A DNA stretch of 64,000 nt from the NCBI RefSeq assembly GCF_009498455.1, contig NZ_CP045644.1:6389001-6453000 (forward strand). The letters run 5' to 3'. This document shows, piece by piece, positions 56,531 to 64,000 of this stretch (position 1 is the stretch's first letter; every line of letters starts with the position of its first letter). Source of the stretch: Variovorax paradoxus (GTDB lineage: Bacteria; Pseudomonadota; Gammaproteobacteria; Burkholderiales; Burkholderiaceae_C). The position numbers and the translations under genes were made by a program. The notes beneath the pieces are model-generated. The model did not search any database and was not told the DNA's origin. It worked only from the letters and a program-made list of their open reading frames with translations.

Positions 56531-57508
56531 ATGAAGCTCTACAAGACACTCATCGCACTTGCTGCCGGCGCTGCAGCCGCGTTGACCACCCTGGCTGCAG
56601 GCGCCACCGAGTTCCGCTCGGCCGACATCCACCCCGACGACTACCCCACCGTGACCGCCGTGAAGTTCATGAGCGAACGGCTCAAGGCGTTGTCCGGGGG
56701 CAAGCACAGCATCAAGGTCTTCAACAACAGCGCGCTCGGCAACGAGAAGGACACGATCGAGCAGACCAAGATCGGCGCGCTGCAGATGGTGCGCGTGAAC
56801 ATCGCGCCCATGAACAACATCTGCCCCGAGACGCAGGTGCCGACCATGCCCTTCCTGTTCCGCTCGGTCGACCACCTGCACAAGGTGCTCGACGGCCCGG
56901 TCGGTGAAGAAATTCTGAAGTCGTGCGAGAAGCAGGGCTTCGTGGGCCTGGCCTACTACGACAGCGGCGCGCGCTCGATGTTCACGGCCAAGAAGGCCGT
57001 GCGCAACTTCGCCGACATGAAGGGCCTGAAGGTCCGCGTGCAGCAGTCCGACCTGTGGGTGTCGATGCTCGAAGCCATGGGCGCCAACGCCACGCCGATG
57101 CCCATGGGCGAGGTGTACACGGGCCTGAAGACCGGCCTCATCGACGCCGCGGAAAACAACTACCCCACCTACGAAAGCGCGCGCGCCTTCGAGGTCGCCA
57201 AGTACTACAGCAAGACCGAGCACTCGATGGCCCCCGAGATGCTGCTGTTCTCCAAGCGCGTGTGGGACAAGCTCTCCACCGAAGAGCAAGGCTGGCTGCG
57301 CCAGGCCGCCAAGGAATCGGTGCCCTACATGCGCAAGCAGTGGCAGGAGCGTGAAGTGAAGTCACTGGCCACGGTGAAGGCCGGCGGCGCCGAGATCATC
57401 GACGTCGACAAGGCCCCGTTCCAGGCCGCGATGAAGCCGGTGTACGACAAGTTCATCACGGACGCGAAGCTCAAAGACCTGGTCAAGCGCGTCCAGGACA
57501 CGAAGTAA
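56531..57508 (+). CDS. dctP: TRAP transporter solute-binding protein (DctP family)
   Basis: 325 residues, signal peptide ending LAAGA. Typical DctP features are the [19 protein letters not shown] region and the conserved Arg in [14 protein letters not shown] that binds the ligand carboxylate. It presents a uronate or aldarate to the DctQM membrane units encoded next. Placement right after udh and the lactonase supports a hexuronate substrate. Confidence 0.95.
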   Translation: MKLYKTLIALAAGAAAALTTLAAGATEFRSADIHPDDYPTVTAVKFMSERLKALSGGKHSIKVFNNSALGNEKDTIEQTKIGALQMVRVNIAPMNNICPETQVPTMPFLFRSVDHLHKVLDGPVGEEILKSCEKQGFVGLAYYDSGARSMFTAKKAVRNFADMKGLKVRVQQSDLWVSMLEAMGANATPMPMGEVYTGLKTGLIDAAENNYPTYESARAFEVAKYYSKTEHSMAPEMLLFSKRVWDKLSTEEQGWLRQAAKESVPYMRKQWQEREVKSLATVKAGGAEIIDVDKAPFQAAMKPVYDKFITDAKLKDLVKRVQDTK

Positions 57509-57523
57509 GCCCCTCGCCGTATT

Positions 57524-57620
57524 GGCTCCTTCCCCGCTGGGGAAGGCCGGGATGGGGCACGACGGCGCTCATGCATGCGCCGCGCGCCCACCCCAACCCT
57601 CCCCAGAGGGGAGGGAGGAA
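57524..57620. repeat. Intergenic repeat, third copy of the 25-kb family
   Basis: About 95 bp with CTCCTTCCCC and GGGGAAGG, then GGGATGGGGCACGACGGC, and later CACCCCAACCCTCCCC followed by GGGGAGGG and GGAAGAC. It shares the GGGGCACGACGGC block and the C-rich/G-rich ends with the tandem pair at 25064-25327, but its middle differs. It lies between dctP and dctQ inside an operon. Confidence 0.75.
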
Positions 57621-57637
57621 GACACAGAAGAACCTTC

Positions 57638-58126
57638 ATGTACACCAAACTTTGCCGCACGCTCGCCCGTGCCTGCATGTGGATGGGCATCCTCGGTCTC
57701 GTCGCGGTGATCTGCGCCGTGAGCTGGCAGGTGTTCGGCCGCTACGTGCTCAACAACACCCCCACCTGGGCCGAAAGCCTCGCGCTGCTGCTGGTGCTCT
57801 ACGTGACCATGCTGGGCGTGGCCGTGGGCGTGCGCGACGCGGGCCACATCGGGCTTGAATCCTTCCTCGTGCTCGCACCCGACTGGCTGCGCCTGAAGAT
57901 GGAATACCTCATCCACGCGCTGATCCTGCTGTTCGGCCTGGCCATGGCCTGGAACTGCGCCTCGCTCGCCGAATCGGTGTGGGACTACCGCCTCCCCACG
58001 CTGTGGATTTCCGAAGGCTGGAAGTACGTGCCCGCCGCCGTGTCGGGCGTCCTCATCGTGATGTTCTCGATCGAACACATCATCGCGCTCGCTCAAGGCC
58101 GCGAAGTCGAACCCGCCTGGGGCTGA
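57638..58126 (+). CDS. dctQ: TRAP transporter small permease (DctQ family)
   Basis: 162 residues, four membrane helices. It contains SWQVFGRYVLNNTPTWAESLA, the DctQ signature. It forms the transport complex with DctM. An upstream in-frame start lies in the repeat element and is rejected. The DctM gene begins 8 bp after it. Confidence 0.94.
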   Translation: MYTKLCRTLARACMWMGILGLVAVICAVSWQVFGRYVLNNTPTWAESLALLLVLYVTMLGVAVGVRDAGHIGLESFLVLAPDWLRLKMEYLIHALILLFGLAMAWNCASLAESVWDYRLPTLWISEGWKYVPAAVSGVLIVMFSIEHIIALAQGREVEPAWG

Positions 58127-58134
58127 ACCTCATC

Positions 58135-59430
58135 ATGACGACCCCTCTTCTCATTCTTTGCCTCTCGTTCACGCTGTTCCTGCTGCTCGGCGTGCCGGTG
58201 GCGTTCTCGATCGGCCTGTCGGCCCTGGCCACGCTGCTGTACGAAGGCCTGCCACTCGCGGTGGGCTTCCAGCAGATGACCTCGGGCATGGGCATCTTCT
58301 CGTTCCTGGCCATTCCGTTCTTCATCTTCGCCGGCGAGCTCATGCTCTACGGCGGCATCGCGGACCGCATCGTCAACTTTGCGCGCAACCTCGTGGGCCA
58401 CGTGCGCGGCGGCCTCGGCATGTCGAACGTGGTGGCCTGCACCTTGTTCGGCGGCGTCTCGGGCTCGCCCGTGGCGGACGTCTCGGCCATGGGCGCCGTG
58501 ATGATCCCGATGATGAAGAAGGAGGGCTACCACGCCGACTACGCGGTCAACGTGACGACGCACGCGGCCCTAGTCGGCGCGCTGATGCCGACGAGCCACA
58601 ACCTCATCATTTACTCGCTCGCAGCGGGCGGCAAGGTGTCGATTGCGGCGCTGATCCTGGCGGCGCTGCTGCCGGCGGCCGTGCTCACCATCAGCAACCT
58701 CGCGGCGGCCTACCTCGTGGCCGTGAAGCGCGGCTACCCGGCCGGCAAGTTCCCGGGCTGGGAGATCGTGGCGCGTTCGTTCGCGGCGGCATTGCCGGGC
58801 CTGTTCATCGTGGTACTGATCCTCGGCGGCATTCTGTCGGGCATCTTCACGGCGACCGAATCGGCGGCGGTGGCGGTGCTCTATGCGCTGGCGCTGACGA
58901 TCTTCGTGTACCGCACGCTGAAGTGGGAGCACTTCATCAAGGCGGCCGCGAAGGCGGTGCGCACCACGGGCGTGATCCTGCTGCTCATCGGCATCTCGAG
59001 CACCTTCGGCTACCTCATCAGCCTGTACGGCGTGGCCCAGCTCACGGGCGAGCTGCTGTCGCAGATCACGACCACGCCGTGGATGATCTTCCTGCTCATC
59101 AACGTCATCCTGTTCGTGCTGGGCACCTTCCTGGACATGGCCGCGACGATCCTGCTGTGCACGCCGATCTTCTTGCCGATTGCGCAGCACTACGGCATGA
59201 CCTCGGTGCAATTCGGGGTGGTGATGCTCATCAACTGCGCGCTCGGCCTGAACACGCCGCCCGTGGGCACCACCCAGTTCGTGGGCTGTGCCATCGGCGG
59301 GGTGTCGGTGGGCACGGTGATGCGAACGATCTGGCCCTTCTACGGCGCATTGATCTTTGCGCTCGGGGTCGTTACCTTTGTTCCCGCGTTTTCCACCTGG
59401 CTCCCGGGCCTGTTCATGGTGGTGAAGTAA
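58135..59430 (+). CDS. dctM: TRAP transporter large permease (DctM family)
   Basis: 431 residues, about 12 helices. It contains [29 protein letters not shown] and the second-half motif [16 protein letters not shown], all typical of DctM. It carries sodium-coupled uptake of the ligand bound by DctP. The galactarate dehydratase gene follows after 22 bp, tying uptake to catabolism. Confidence 0.95.
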   Translation: MTTPLLILCLSFTLFLLLGVPVAFSIGLSALATLLYEGLPLAVGFQQMTSGMGIFSFLAIPFFIFAGELMLYGGIADRIVNFARNLVGHVRGGLGMSNVVACTLFGGVSGSPVADVSAMGAVMIPMMKKEGYHADYAVNVTTHAALVGALMPTSHNLIIYSLAAGGKVSIAALILAALLPAAVLTISNLAAAYLVAVKRGYPAGKFPGWEIVARSFAAALPGLFIVVLILGGILSGIFTATESAAVAVLYALALTIFVYRTLKWEHFIKAAAKAVRTTGVILLLIGISSTFGYLISLYGVAQLTGELLSQITTTPWMIFLLINVILFVLGTFLDMAATILLCTPIFLPIAQHYGMTSVQFGVVMLINCALGLNTPPVGTTQFVGCAIGGVSVGTVMRTIWPFYGALIFALGVVTFVPAFSTWLPGLFMVVK

Positions 59431-59452
59431 AGACAGAAGAAAGGGCCTCCCG

Positions 59453-61024
59453 ATGGCCGATGCGAACACCCGACCGCCGCTGTACATCCGCATCCACGCG
59501 GCCGACAACGTCGCCATCGTCGCGAACGACGGCGGCCTCAAGGCCGGCACGGCCTTCAACGACGGCCTCGTGCTGGTCGACACCGTGCCCCAGGGCCACA
59601 AGGTTGCGCTGACCGACCTGGCCGAAGGCGCGGCCATCGTGCGCTACAACGTCGTGATCGGCTATGCGCTCAAGGCGCTGCCGCGCGGCAGCTGGGTGCA
59701 TGAGCGCGTGATGCGCATGCCGGTCGCACCCGAACTCGACGGCTTGCCCATCGCGACCGTCAAGCCCCCTGCCCTGCCGCCGCTCGAGGGCTACACCTTC
59801 GAGGGCTACCGTAACGCCGACGGCTCGGTGGGCACGCGCAACATCCTGGCCATCACACAGACCGTGCAGTGCGTGGCCGGCGTGACCGAGTTCGCCGTGC
59901 AACGCATCAAGGCCGAGCTGCTGCCGAAGTACCCGAACGTCGATGACGTGGTGGCGCTGGAGCACACCTACGGCTGCGGCGTCGCCATCGACGCGCCTGA
60001 CGCCATCGTGCCGATCCGCACGCTGCGCAACATCAGCCTCAACCCGAACTTCGGCGGCGAGGTGATGGTCGTGAGCCTGGGCTGCGAGAAGCTGCAGCCT
60101 GAGCGGCTGCTGCCGCCCGGCACCATTCCCATCACCGACCAGCGCGGCGCGCCTGCTGAAGATCTCGACGTGGTCTGCCTGCAGGACGATACGCACGTCG
60201 GCTTCATGTCGATGATCGATTCGGTGATGCGCCAGGCCGATGTGCACCTCGCGCGCCTCAACAAACGCCGGCGCGAGACAGTGCCTGCGAGCGAACTCGT
60301 CGTGGGCGTGCAGTGCGGCGGCAGCGACGCTTTTTCGGGCGTCACCGCCAACCCGGCCGTTGGCTTCTGCACCGACCTGCTGGTGCGCGCGGGCGCCACC
60401 GTGATGTTCTCGGAAGTGACCGAGGTGCGCGACGGCATCGACCAGCTCACCTCGCGCGCGTCCACGCCCGAAGTGGCCGACGCCATGATCCGCGAGATGG
60501 CCTGGTACGACGCCTACCTGCACCAAGGCCGCGTCGACCGCAGCGCCAACACCACGCCCGGCAACAAGAAGGGCGGGCTGTCGAACATCGTCGAGAAGGC
60601 GATGGGCTCGATCGTGAAGTCGGGCTCGGCGCCGATCACCGGTGTGCTCGCGCCCGGCGAGAAGGTGAAGCAGAAGGGCCTGATCTACGCCGCCACGCCC
60701 GCCAGCGATTTCATCTGCGGCACGCTGCAACTCGCAGCGGGCATGAACCTGCATGTGTTCACCACCGGCCGCGGCACGCCCTACGGGCTGGCCGAAGTAC
60801 CGGTGATCAAGGTCGCCACGCGCAGCGACCTCGCACGCCGCTGGCACGACCTGATGGACGTGAACGCAGGCCGCATCGCCGACGGCGAAGCCAGCATCGA
60901 GGACATCGGCTGGGAGATGTTCCGCCTGATGCTCGACGTGGCCAGCGGGCGCAAGAAGACCTGGGCCGAGCACTGGAAGCTGCACAACGCGCTGGTGCTG
61001 TTCAACCCGGCACCGGTCACCTGA
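59453..61024 (+). CDS. garD: Galactarate dehydratase (UxaA/GarD family)
   Basis: 523 residues. An N-terminal SAF domain (about 1-95; [19 protein letters not shown]) is followed by the large UxaA/GarD catalytic region with [27 protein letters not shown] and [19 protein letters not shown]. It dehydrates D-galactarate to 5-dehydro-4-deoxyglucarate, so it and GudD feed the same KdgD reaction. Altronate dehydratase is the main alternative in the family, but context with udh, gudD and kdgD favours galactarate. Confidence 0.88.
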   Translation: MADANTRPPLYIRIHAADNVAIVANDGGLKAGTAFNDGLVLVDTVPQGHKVALTDLAEGAAIVRYNVVIGYALKALPRGSWVHERVMRMPVAPELDGLPIATVKPPALPPLEGYTFEGYRNADGSVGTRNILAITQTVQCVAGVTEFAVQRIKAELLPKYPNVDDVVALEHTYGCGVAIDAPDAIVPIRTLRNISLNPNFGGEVMVVSLGCEKLQPERLLPPGTIPITDQRGAPAEDLDVVCLQDDTHVGFMSMIDSVMRQADVHLARLNKRRRETVPASELVVGVQCGGSDAFSGVTANPAVGFCTDLLVRAGATVMFSEVTEVRDGIDQLTSRASTPEVADAMIREMAWYDAYLHQGRVDRSANTTPGNKKGGLSNIVEKAMGSIVKSGSAPITGVLAPGEKVKQKGLIYAATPASDFICGTLQLAAGMNLHVFTTGRGTPYGLAEVPVIKVATRSDLARRWHDLMDVNAGRIADGEASIEDIGWEMFRLMLDVASGRKKTWAEHWKLHNALVLFNPAPVT

Positions 61025-61042
61025 CATCGAAAGGAAGCATCC

Positions 61043-61804
61043 ATGGAAGACCTCAAGGACAAGACAGCCCTCGTCACCGGTGCCAGCACCGGCATCGGCG
61101 CGGCGGTGGCCATCGCCTTTGCCGCGCGCGGCATGCGCGTGGCGGTGCACTACAACAGCTCGGCCGATGCGGCCAACGGCGTGGTCGACACCATCCGCGC
61201 GGCCGGCGGCACGGCCTTCGCGCTGCAGGCCGACGTGCGCGACACGGCCGCGATCCGCGCCTGCGTGCAGGAAACGACGGCGCAGTTCGGCCGCATCGAC
61301 GTGCTCGTGAACAACGCCGGCAGCCTGGTCAAGCGCATGCCCATCGCCGAATTCGACGATGCGCTGTTCGACGAAGTGATGCACATCAACGCGCGCTCGG
61401 TGCTGGCTTTCTGCCGCGAGACGGTGCCGCAGATGCGCAAGCAAGGCAGCGGCGCCATCATCAACGTGACCTCGGTGGCCGCGCGCACCGGCGGCGGTCC
61501 TGGTGCCTACCTGTACGCGGGCGCCAAGGGCTTCGTGAGCACCGCGACGCACGGCCTGGCCCGGGAACTGGTGGGCGACCGCATCCGCGTGAACGCGGTG
61601 GCGCCCGGCGTGATCCAGACGCCGTTCCAGGACCGCTTCTCGACGCCCGCGATGCTCGAAACCTTCAGGACCGGCATCCCGATGGGGCGCCTGGGCACGG
61701 CCGACGAATGCGTGGGCGCCTTCCTGTACCTCGCGTCCGAACAGCTCTCGGGCTACGTGACAGGCCAGGTGCTCGAGGTGAACGGCGGGCAGTACATGCC
61801 CTGA
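61043..61804 (+). CDS. SDR-family oxidoreductase in the aldarate operon
   Basis: 253 residues. TGASTGIG cofactor loop, NNAG motif, catalytic Ser in VTSVAARTGG and YAGAK (Tyr/Lys; YxxxK with Tyr in GAYLYAGAKGF). Substrate unknown; in this operon a sugar-acid or keto-acid is likely, for example reduction of a deoxy-keto acid. Shine-Dalgarno AAAGGAAG precedes it, 18 bp after garD. Confidence 0.9.
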   Translation: MEDLKDKTALVTGASTGIGAAVAIAFAARGMRVAVHYNSSADAANGVVDTIRAAGGTAFALQADVRDTAAIRACVQETTAQFGRIDVLVNNAGSLVKRMPIAEFDDALFDEVMHINARSVLAFCRETVPQMRKQGSGAIINVTSVAARTGGGPGAYLYAGAKGFVSTATHGLARELVGDRIRVNAVAPGVIQTPFQDRFSTPAMLETFRTGIPMGRLGTADECVGAFLYLASEQLSGYVTGQVLEVNGGQYMP

Positions 61805-61859
61805 CGCCTGCGCCCTCCCCTGCGCCACACCACAGATCAACAACGGAGACAGAGACACC

Positions 61860-62840
61860 ATGCAAAGAAGCCAGTTCGTCCGCGGCATTGCCGCCCTTTC
61901 GGCCACCGCCGCCCTCTCGCTCGGCCTGGCCGCGCCCGCCGCAGCGCAAGCCAACGACTTCCCGAACCGCACCATCGAGCTGCTCGTGCCCTACCAGCCC
62001 GGCGGCGGCACCGACGGGCTGGCGCGCGCGTTTTCCGAAGCCAGTCGCAAGCACATCTCGCAGAGCATCGTGATCGTCAACCGCCCCGGCGCAGGCGGCG
62101 CCATCGGCTGGACCGAGGTGATCAACGCCAAGCCCGACGGCTACAAGCTCGCGGTGCTCACGGTGGAGCTGCTCACGCTGCCGCACCTGGGCCTGGCCAA
62201 GTTCAACTACGACGACTTCCAGCCCATTGCGCAGCTCAACGCCGACCCGGCCGCGATCACCGTGAAGGCCGATGCGCCGTGGAACACGATCGAAGAGTTC
62301 CTGGCCGCGGCGAAGAAGTCGCCCGAGGGCATTCGCGTGGGCAACTCGGGCAACGGCTCGATCTGGCACCTGGCCGCCGCCGCGCTCGAAGACAAGACCG
62401 GCACCAAGTTCGGCCACATCCCCTACCAGGGCGCGGCGCCCGCCGTGCTGGCGCTGCTGGGCGGCCACATCGAAGCCGTGGCCGTGAGCCCCGCCGAAGT
62501 CACGACGCATGTGCAGGGCGGCAAGCTCAAGGTGCTGATGGTGATGGCCGACAAGCGCGTGAAGGGCTTCGACAAAGTCCCGACCGCGAAGGAGCGCGGC
62601 ATCGACCTGTCGATCGGCACGTGGCGCGGCCTGGGCGCGCCGAAGAACACGCCGCCCGAAGTGATGGCCAAGCTGCGCGAGATCACCGCCAAGACCGCCG
62701 CCGAGCCGCTGATGCACGAGGTGATGGACAAGCAGAACCTGGGCTACGTCTACACCGACGGCGCCGTGTTCAAGGAAACGCTCGCCAAGGACAACGCCTA
62801 CTTCAAGGCGCTGATCACCAAGCTCAACATCAAGCCGTGA
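61860..62840 (+). CDS. Bug-family tripartite tricarboxylate transporter solute-binding protein
   Basis: 326 residues, signal peptide ending APAAAQA. Motifs: TIELLVPYQPGGGTDGLARA, NRPGAGGAIGWTEV and IPYQGAAPAV. It is followed directly by a second paralogue, so the operon encodes two different binders in tandem. No TctAB carrier is present in the window. Confidence 0.93.
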   Translation: MQRSQFVRGIAALSATAALSLGLAAPAAAQANDFPNRTIELLVPYQPGGGTDGLARAFSEASRKHISQSIVIVNRPGAGGAIGWTEVINAKPDGYKLAVLTVELLTLPHLGLAKFNYDDFQPIAQLNADPAAITVKADAPWNTIEEFLAAAKKSPEGIRVGNSGNGSIWHLAAAALEDKTGTKFGHIPYQGAAPAVLALLGGHIEAVAVSPAEVTTHVQGGKLKVLMVMADKRVKGFDKVPTAKERGIDLSIGTWRGLGAPKNTPPEVMAKLREITAKTAAEPLMHEVMDKQNLGYVYTDGAVFKETLAKDNAYFKALITKLNIKP

Positions 62841-62866
62841 ACGCCCCACGACAAGGAGACACTGCC

Positions 62867-63859
62867 ATGCAACGCCGCACACTCATCCAGTCCGCCCTCG
62901 CCGTTTCGCTCGCCGCGGCCCTGCCCGCCTTCGCGCAGGGCGGCAGTACCTGGCCCACGGGCAAGGCCATCACCTACCTCGTGCCCTTCCCCGCGGGCGG
63001 CACCACCGACGTGCTGGGCCGCCTCATCGGGCAGAGGCTCGGCACCGCGCTCGGCACGAGCGTGATCATCGACAACAAGGGCGGCGCCGGCGGCAGCGTG
63101 GGCTCCGAGATCGGCGCGCGCGCCGCGCCCGACGGCTTCACGCTGGTGGGCGGCACGATCAGCTCGCACGCCATCAACGTGAGCCTGTACCCCAAGCTGG
63201 GCTACGACCCGCAGAAGTCGTTCGCGCCCGTGACGCTCATCGGCACCAACCCGGTCGTGCTGGTGGTGAACCAGGCCAGCCCCTACAAGACGCTGAAGGA
63301 CGTGATCGCCGCGAGCAAGGCCAAGACCGGCGGCCTCTCGTCGGCTTCGGCGGGCACGGGCACCTCGCAGCACCTGGCGCTGGAGCTGCTGGGCTTCAAG
63401 TCGGGCGTGAAGTTCACGCACATCCCCTACAAGGGCAGCGGCCCGGCGATCCAGGACGTGATCGGCGGACAGGTCGACATGATGTTCGACACCACCGTGG
63501 TGGCCGGCCCGCACATCCAGAGCGGCAAGCTGCGCGCCATTGCCGTCACCTCGGCCAAGCGCCTGGCCTCGATGCCCGACGTGCCCACGGTCGCCGAGTC
63601 GGGCGTGCCCGGCCTGCAGGACTTCGAGGTGGTGTCGTGGCAGGCGATCTTCCTGCCCGCCGGCGCGCCCGCCCCCGTGGTCGAGCGCCTGCACACCGAG
63701 ATCCGCAAGATCCTCGCGACGCCCGAGATGCAGGACAAGCTCAAGGGCTTCGGCATGGAGCCCGCCGACCTGACGACCGCGCAGATCGCAGCCTTCCAGA
63801 AGGCCGAAGTGGAGAAGTGGGCGCAGGTGATCAAGGCCGCAGGCATCAAGGCCGACTGA
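62867..63859 (+). CDS. Bug-family tripartite tricarboxylate transporter solute-binding protein
   Basis: 330 residues, signal peptide ending LPAFAQ. Motifs: AITYLVPFPAGGTTDVLGRL, DNKGGAGGSVGSEIGA and IPYKGSGPAI. Shine-Dalgarno AAGGAGA lies 7 bp before the ATG at 62867. It is clearly a paralogue of the preceding gene but differs through most of its length, so the pair is old rather than a recent duplication. Confidence 0.93.
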   Translation: MQRRTLIQSALAVSLAAALPAFAQGGSTWPTGKAITYLVPFPAGGTTDVLGRLIGQRLGTALGTSVIIDNKGGAGGSVGSEIGARAAPDGFTLVGGTISSHAINVSLYPKLGYDPQKSFAPVTLIGTNPVVLVVNQASPYKTLKDVIAASKAKTGGLSSASAGTGTSQHLALELLGFKSGVKFTHIPYKGSGPAIQDVIGGQVDMMFDTTVVAGPHIQSGKLRAIAVTSAKRLASMPDVPTVAESGVPGLQDFEVVSWQAIFLPAGAPAPVVERLHTEIRKILATPEMQDKLKGFGMEPADLTTAQIAAFQKAEVEKWAQVIKAAGIKAD

Positions 63860-64000
63860 CCCGCCCCCTCAGCTGCGGCGCCCGACAACATCCACACCCC
63901 CACAAGCGCCCGGTGGGCGGTGTGGTGCGGGCGGCCCCTCTGTGCCGCCGAGGCGCGCAGCGTTTCGCGGATCAGGGCTCGCAGCTGTCTGAGCGGAACG
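63860..64000. other. Window end, no gene supported
   Basis: 141 bp after the last stop. A frame open on the minus strand continues under the Bug gene without a start signal and is judged a high-GC shadow. Nothing else is seen. Confidence 0.5.

Noticed and set aside
61860..63859. Recent tandem duplication of the two adjacent Bug genes
   Set aside because: The proteins share only family motifs and differ through most of their length, so the duplication is not recent.
63427..64000. Minus-strand gene at the right edge
   Set aside because: The open frame has no start signal or family features and mostly lies opposite the last Bug gene.

Overview
The window reads as a chromosome segment of a high-GC betaproteobacterium of the Comamonadaceae, most likely Variovorax or a close relative. 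This is inferred from the EarP/Arg32-type EF-P pair, a dnaG-rpoD pair with a very long RpoD, a phasin gene, many Bug-type solute-binding proteins and the general gene style. No rRNA, tRNA, CRISPR array, phage or transposase gene was seen.

1-25 kb is mostly housekeeping. In order: a truncated M20 hydrolase; earP and efp; a LOG-family protein; a minus-strand operon of a DHA2 exporter, a small protein and a TetR regulator, with an operator lying inside its promoter; a second MFS transporter; rmuC; a 2-hydroxyacid dehydrogenase; an NhaD-type antiporter; pncB; a CsbD protein and a Cys-repeat periplasmic protein; a thioesterase and an HDAC-like amidohydrolase; a phasin with paired TGC-rich palindromes around its promoter; a 3-hydroxyacyl-CoA dehydrogenase converging on a BrkB protein; dnaG and rpoD; a Bcr/CflA exporter; and an HPP-CBS membrane protein.

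25-46 kb is accessory metabolism: a LysR-controlled HMG-CoA-lyase-like/CaiB/Bug set; a metallo-beta-lactamase-fold protein coupled to a DsbA-like protein; a complete livKHMGF-type ABC importer preceded by three 10-bp repeats arranged like an IclR-family operator; a VanA/GntR/VanB Rieske demethylase set divergent from a MetE-like methyltransferase, a GST and a cardiolipin-synthase-like enzyme; a ROK-like sugar kinase homologue whose motifs appear in circularly permuted order; and an osmolyte-type ABC protein with binding and permease domains fused. Two 257/256-bp MITE-like elements (35064-35320 and 45723-45978) lie in inverted orientation around livK through the fused transporter.

46-64 kb is one hexuronate/aldarate catabolic island organised around a FadR-type GntR regulator. 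The minus arm carries a Bug protein, kdgD, an NTF2-like lipoprotein, another Bug protein, gudD, an SMP-30 lactonase and an aldehyde dehydrogenase. The plus arm carries udh, an SMP-30 lactonase, a TRAP transporter (P, Q, M), garD, an SDR and two Bug proteins. Together they predict uronate to aldarolactone to aldarate to 5-dehydro-4-deoxyglucarate to 2,5-dioxovalerate to 2-oxoglutarate. A shared operator-like sequence lies upstream of both arms.
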